Positions 59,605 to 64,000 of a stretch of DNA of 64,000 bases are shown here, piece by piece. Position 1 is the first letter of the stretch; every line of letters starts with the position of its first letter. Position numbers and translations under genes: made by a program. The notes beneath the pieces were generated by a model. The model saw only the letters and a program-made list of their open reading frames with translations, made no database searches and had not been told where the DNA came from. The stretch comes from Bryum argenteum (taxonomy: Eukaryota > Streptophyta > Bryopsida > Bryales > Bryaceae), in NCBI GenBank assembly GCA_037043015.1, contig CM073323.1, forward strand, positions 4,030,001 to 4,094,000, given 5' to 3'.

Positions 59605-62112
59605 ATGGAGGAAGTTATGACTACTACGAGCACACCTTTGGCAGCCCAAGGAGGATCGCAACACAGCTATGCTGCGGCTCTGAGAGGTCAGACTGTCTTC
59701 GGAGCTATTCCATCACAGGCCGAAGCTCAACAAGCGGCTCAGAAGGAGATCAACCAGGTCGATCCTGAACTGGTGGCAGCCACTGCTAAGGCGGGCAACT
59801 TTGCAACGTTTCACCCCACACGAGCCCAGCCTGGTGAGCAGCTGCCGACAGATCTTTACCGGAGCAGTACGGGATTTCTACTGCGCAGAGATCCGGCAAC
59901 TTTTACCATCGATATTGAAAAAGTCAAAAACGAGATTGATTATTATTCTCAGAAAGCGATTATTGCGTATTTCGTGGGAGGTAACCCGCCTTTCGACGCT
60001 CTGTACTCTTGGTTAGATCATGTGTCAAAGGTTGCTAAGTCTGATAGCAAATTGGGTAGAGATCTAGGACATGGATTCTTCCAAATCCTGTCCAAAGATG
60101 AAGCCTCTACCCAAAACTTGCTAATGCTTAATCCATTCATATCCAAATGGGGTACGTGTATTCTTCAACCGTGGGCAGCAAGCTTCAACCCTGCTGAACC
60201 CACAAACTCTTTGATCCCGGTGTGGATTGCCCTCAAAGGCCTGCCTGATGAGTATAGAAGTAGTGGTGAGGAGATTGCAACTTGCATTGGCAATGTCATA
60301 GGGAGAGACAAGGGCAACTCCTGCCTCATGGATCTTAAGTTTTGCGTTACAGTTAATTCCAGTGAACCTTTCGTCACAGCAGTGGACGTAACAAACCCCT
60401 TCTCTGGAAAAAACACCAAAATTGAAGTTGACTACATTAATTTGCCTATTAGATGCCGGCTGTGTGTTGCTACAGACCATTTAGAAAAGGCGTGTGAACT
60501 TGCTGAAGTCCCTGCCTATCCGGACAAATCGAAAAAGTATAGAGCACCTTGGGCAAACCGAGGCTCCCACCCCAACCGGAGCAGACAAGATTACGGCAAC
60601 AAGGCTAAAAATCGACCGAACGACCCTGCCGCTAACGGCTCTAGCAGTAGGGAGCGTACCCTCGGCAGTCACGAGACCCCCCCGGTCCAGTCAACCAGCA
60701 GCGCAGGTGCTGCACCTCCGGCACCGCCGATAGCCTCTCAAGCCGCTGGGGAAACGGCTCCTGCGGCGATTCCAACAACGAGCAAGGCGGCCCCTGCATC
60801 TCTTGTTGGAGGCCCTGAAGCCTCACGTCTACCTCCACCTCCGTCCCACATGAGGCGGGGAAAGGGGCTGACTGCAGCTACCTGGAAGAGGAGGGACGAA
60901 ATGCGAGGCTACAGCTCTTCCCCAAATTCCTCGGAGTTCACTAACTCGAAGCAGCTTGAAGCTGCCGAAAAAATGTGGAAGCAAAAACCGAACGACGATG
61001 GATTCATCCCCATTCTCTCCAAAAGTGACGAGAGCATTGATCACAGCGAGGCTAGACGCTTGCACAACCCTCTCCTGCAAGCTGTAGCTAAAGCCACAGA
61101 AGGTAGCGCGAGACTGGCGGAAGAGGATTCTCTTGCCTTTTCTCAGCCGCCGGAGATTGTGCCTGACCCGAACTTGTCAGTGCTCCCAGCAGTTTCGGAA
61201 ACTCCACCTGTTGCAGGAATTGGCCGTGATGGCAACTCTAGACTCTACCGGAGCGCGCTGGTCGATGGGATTCGGGGAGCCCTGGCCCGAAACGTCCTCA
61301 GAAGAACCCGCTCCATCTCGATGCAGCCGTCGAGCCCGGTCTGCACCTTCGGAAGCGTTGCTGCAGGGCCAGACCCGCCGCGAGGCTACGCGCAGGGGGT
61401 TCGAAGGAGGAAGATCCCGAGGGGATGTCTAAGCTCGAACCTGGAGCCGAACAAGAAGGCACTAGCGTCGGTTGCAAGGCGGGGAGAACGTTGGCCGAGA
61501 GACTTGATGGAGGCAGCAACGAAGGCCGCAGCTTCCCTACCAACCACCATTTCGGGAGACTCAGGACGCGACACGCCATCGCATGCCTCGGCTGGCTGTG
61601 AAACCCCAGTTTCGGCAGGAATTCCGACCTTGGGACTGCTGGCTGCCCAGGACAGCGAAGGCAACGTGCCCAACTGCCGCTCGATAGCCAAGGAGCGGCT
61701 GAAAGGTAAAGAGCTTTCTCTGGGCCCCCAAAGAATCGAACTCCGGGCAGATGTTAATAATGCAGCTATGTATCTCCTTACTGAGAGACTCCTATCTGTT
61801 GTCAATCCTTTCGAAGGAAACCCCATGTTCTCATCTCCTGAAGGTAGCCCTGTGCCGAGTAAAGGTAAAGACACACTTGATTACGACCAGCTCTATCCCA
61901 TCATTAAAAGTTGGATGCTTGAACAAGGATTTGGTTTTGTTGAACTCCCTCATACCCAAGCAACCCTTACTAGGTTGGCCCAACGACCCCTAGATTTTAT
62001 AGAGGATAGGGTCCCATTGGGAGGAGGGGGAAGTGCTAGTAACAACGCCGACGTCACTATCATGGATTCATCACCTACCAAAAATCCTCCTAATGAGAGT
62101 AGCCCTATCTAG
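59605..62112 (+). CDS. LINE ORF1, DUF4283 and zinc-knuckle protein
   Basis: 835 residues. The RNA-binding coat protein of the element. After an Ala/Gln-rich N-terminus, about residues 95-250 form the DUF4283 region (contains LGHGFFQILSKDEAS, WGTCILQPW, PVWIALKGLPDEY), followed by a zinc knuckle CRLCVATDHLEKAC with perfect C-x2-C-x4-H-x4-C spacing and a basic stretch (KSKKYRAPWANRG). The remaining 500 or so residues are Pro/Ser/Ala-rich and low in structure, longer than in most ORF1 proteins I know. The frame is fully open, which suggests recent activity. Start chosen as the first Met after the GC-rich leader. Confidence 0.88.
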   Translation: MEEVMTTTSTPLAAQGGSQHSYAAALRGQTVFGAIPSQAEAQQAAQKEINQVDPELVAATAKAGNFATFHPTRAQPGEQLPTDLYRSSTGFLLRRDPATFTIDIEKVKNEIDYYSQKAIIAYFVGGNPPFDALYSWLDHVSKVAKSDSKLGRDLGHGFFQILSKDEASTQNLLMLNPFISKWGTCILQPWAASFNPAEPTNSLIPVWIALKGLPDEYRSSGEEIATCIGNVIGRDKGNSCLMDLKFCVTVNSSEPFVTAVDVTNPFSGKNTKIEVDYINLPIRCRLCVATDHLEKACELAEVPAYPDKSKKYRAPWANRGSHPNRSRQDYGNKAKNRPNDPAANGSSSRERTLGSHETPPVQSTSSAGAAPPAPPIASQAAGETAPAAIPTTSKAAPASLVGGPEASRLPPPPSHMRRGKGLTAATWKRRDEMRGYSSSPNSSEFTNSKQLEAAEKMWKQKPNDDGFIPILSKSDESIDHSEARRLHNPLLQAVAKATEGSARLAEEDSLAFSQPPEIVPDPNLSVLPAVSETPPVAGIGRDGNSRLYRSALVDGIRGALARNVLRRTRSISMQPSSPVCTFGSVAAGPDPPRGYAQGVRRRKIPRGCLSSNLEPNKKALASVARRGERWPRDLMEAATKAAASLPTTISGDSGRDTPSHASAGCETPVSAGIPTLGLLAAQDSEGNVPNCRSIAKERLKGKELSLGPQRIELRADVNNAAMYLLTERLLSVVNPFEGNPMFSSPEGSPVPSKGKDTLDYDQLYPIIKSWMLEQGFGFVELPHTQATLTRLAQRPLDFIEDRVPLGGGGSASNNADVTIMDSSPTKNPPNESSPI

Positions 62113-64000
62113 CCAAAATTTGCAAGGGCTCAATGATCCGCTCAAGATTAGGATCATCCAAGATTACTATAGGAGGATGTTACATAAACTTGATGTAATT
62201 TGCATTCAAGAAACTAAACTTCGTGGAAGCAAGTATGACTCCCTCCAACACATCTTTTGGCAAGGGGCTCAATTTTTTGGATGTGAAGCAAATGTTGCAT
62301 ACAACAATGAATTTAGAGCGGATGGAGCCGGTAGTGGAGGCCTTGGGATGTGGGTGGCTCCTCAACTCTCCCATCTTATTCAAAGTCATGGTCAAACTAG
62401 AGGGAGCGAAGCTCATTGGGTGATATTCTCCGGCACTCCGAATGGGGACTTAGGCATTCTTAACATTTATGCCCCTCATGCACCTAACTTGAGGTGTGTC
62501 CTTTGGGAGGAACTCATGAGTTCTCTTCCTAGTGACTGCAAATGGATTCTTGCAGGTGATTGGAATTTTGTGGAGGACCCTATTGACAAATCTAGTAATT
62601 GTCCTTCCGTTCGCACCACTGAAGAGAAAAGACTATTCCAAGAACTCAAGTCCTTTCTCAAAGTTGAGGATAACTTTCCTAGGAGTAATCAAATCAAGTA
62701 TTCATGGGACAATAAGAGAGCCGCGTGGCAGAGAATCTTAGCTAGATTGGACCGCATTTATTTATTTGAAGGAGGAGACCCCTCTCCAACGCATAAGTCC
62801 TATAAGATTTTTGGAGACTCTTCTTTCTCCGACCACCTTCTAGTCTGGAGGGAAGTTTGGCTAGGTCAACAACCCCAACACAAATCTAGATTTATCATGA
62901 ACGCCATCTTCCTCAAAGATGAGTTGGTCAAGAAGAATATTGAGAACATTTGGGAGAAATTCAACCACCTCTCTTTCTATGGCAAGATTAGAAGAGTGGT
63001 TAGATTCCACAAAGCTTTTTGTAAGGCCAAAGCCATTGAGAGAAGATTAGAAGAGGAAGTGGCTAGGAACTCGGTAGAAGAAGCTACTTCAACCCTTCAA
63101 ATCGACCCGTGCAATCAAGTAGCCCAAGATCATCTTTCCACCCATGTGGAGAAACTTCAAGAGTTAGAGAGACGCAAAGTCAAAAGTCAACGACTTAGGA
63201 GTAAACTCAAGTGGATGAGCGTTGGCGACACTTGTTCTAAAGAGTTCTTCACGGCCAAAAGAGCTAAGTCTTCCGCCTCCCATATCACTTCCCTTATAGA
63301 CGAGGATGGATCCAAGTGCACTAATCAAAAAGACTTAGAAAAAGTGTGCCATAAATATTATCAAAGGCTCTATCGGTCTAGGTCAAGAAACGAAGGAGAG
63401 GGAGCCCAACTCAAAATGCTTAGCTATCTTACTCCCCAACTATCTTCTAGCATGTGTGAAGCCCTCAAAGCTCCCATTCTAGAGCCCGAACTTTGAAAAG
63501 CCCTTCTTGACATGCAACTTGGCAAATCCCCAGGGCCTGATGGGGTTATATGTGAATTTTTCCGCATTTATTGGGACCTAATTGGGAGTGACTACACGAA
63601 GATGATCCTAGAAAGTATTTCTAAAGGGAAACTGCCCAAAGGGGTTACCACCGGGATGATTGCTCTTCTCCACAAAGGGGGGGATAGAGAAATGCTTACT
63701 AATTGGAGACCAATTTCGCTTCTTAACCTAGGTTACAAAATCTATGCCAAAGCCCTTCAATTAAGATTGCAACCGGTTCTGATGGACATTATTAGCCCGG
63801 ATCAGTCCGCATTCCTCCCTCTTAGATTCATTCTAGATAACCTTCTTCTCACCTATGAAACTATGAACTGGGCAGAGCAATCCGCCCAACCCCTTCTCTT
63901 CCTCAAGCTCGATTTCTCCAAAGCTTACGATATGGTGGATTGGGTGTGCATGTTTAAAATCCTAGAGGCCCTAGGCTTCCCCCCCGAATTCATTCAAATG
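62093..64000 (+). pseudogene. LINE ORF2, endonuclease and reverse transcriptase (partial)
   Basis: Nicks the target and copies the RNA. The chosen Met at 62093 gives MRVALSSQNLQGLND; an upstream in-frame Met is at 62033. The APE-type endonuclease is complete: Asn in SSQNLQGL, Glu in CIQETKLRG, Tyr in LNIYAPH, Asp and Asn in AGDWNFVED, and SDH in SFSDHLLVW. A TGA at 63494-63496 stops the frame just before the RT domain, but the same frame continues with KSPGPDGVICEFF, NWRPISLLNLGYKIYAKAL, ILDNLLLTYE and FLKLDFSKAYDMVDW. The YADD box and the C-terminal part lie beyond the window. The stop is a single base change in otherwise intact sequence. Confidence 0.88.

Larger units (their letters stand above)
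59246..64000 (+). mobile_element. Plant L1-type LINE, 3' end beyond the window
   Basis: A G-rich start (about 59249-59270), a GC-rich 5' UTR of about 350 bp, ORF1 (59605-62112) and ORF2 from about 62093, cut by the window edge inside the reverse transcriptase. The ORFs overlap by 20 bp in different frames. The 3' UTR, tail and target duplication lie outside. Confidence 0.9.

Noticed and set aside
61386..61874. 162-aa minus-strand ORF
   Set aside because: Antisense shadow of LINE ORF1.

Overview
This is a nuclear window from a land plant, most likely outside the seed plants, although nothing here fixes the lineage. Evidence for a plant: intron-rich orthologues of the DYRK-family kinase YAK1 and of the NEDD8-activating subunit ECR1/UBA3, a LONELY GUY (LOG)-like protein with a probable transit peptide, a telo-box beside the ECR1 start, and a LINE whose ORF1 carries the plant-type DUF4283 plus zinc-knuckle arrangement. 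An apparently complete piggyBac and a DD34E Tc1 element are unusual for a flowering plant, which is why I favour a bryophyte, lycophyte or fern.

Layout. 0-32 kb is gene-free: four degenerate satellite families (about 78 bp at 3.1-4.1 and 11.7-13.0 kb in opposite orientations; about 295 bp at 13.0-15.7 kb, resuming as shorter units at 18.3-19.0 kb; 62-75 bp at 26.8-31.9 kb; about 221 bp at 1.3-1.85 kb) riddled with small DNA transposons. Many of those end in TTAA plus CCC(C/T)TAA and so look like non-autonomous relatives of the 5.4-kb piggyBac at 20012-25415. That piggyBac appears to carry, inside one of its own introns, the last exon of a host-type SAM-dependent methyltransferase. A tRNA-derived SINE with an 11-bp target duplication lies at 2787-3118.

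33-56 kb is the gene-rich part: YAK1 (+, about 17 exons), a small NTF2-like (SigF type) gene (-), a 5' fragment duplicated from the LOG-like gene (-), the intact LOG-like gene (-, 6 exons) and ECR1 (-, 9 exons). YAK1 and the NTF2-like gene converge. Introns are mostly 80-300 bp with GT-AG borders, and I assembled each model by checking reading phase across every junction.

57-64 kb is again mobile DNA: a 1.6-kb Tc1 element with a decayed transposase, a 5'-truncated second copy of the SINE, and a plant L1-type LINE that runs off the window in its reverse transcriptase domain and carries one stop codon in ORF2. I saw no tRNA, rRNA or CRISPR feature. The genes are independent housekeeping or regulatory loci, not a cluster; the notable biology is in the mobile elements and their gene capture.
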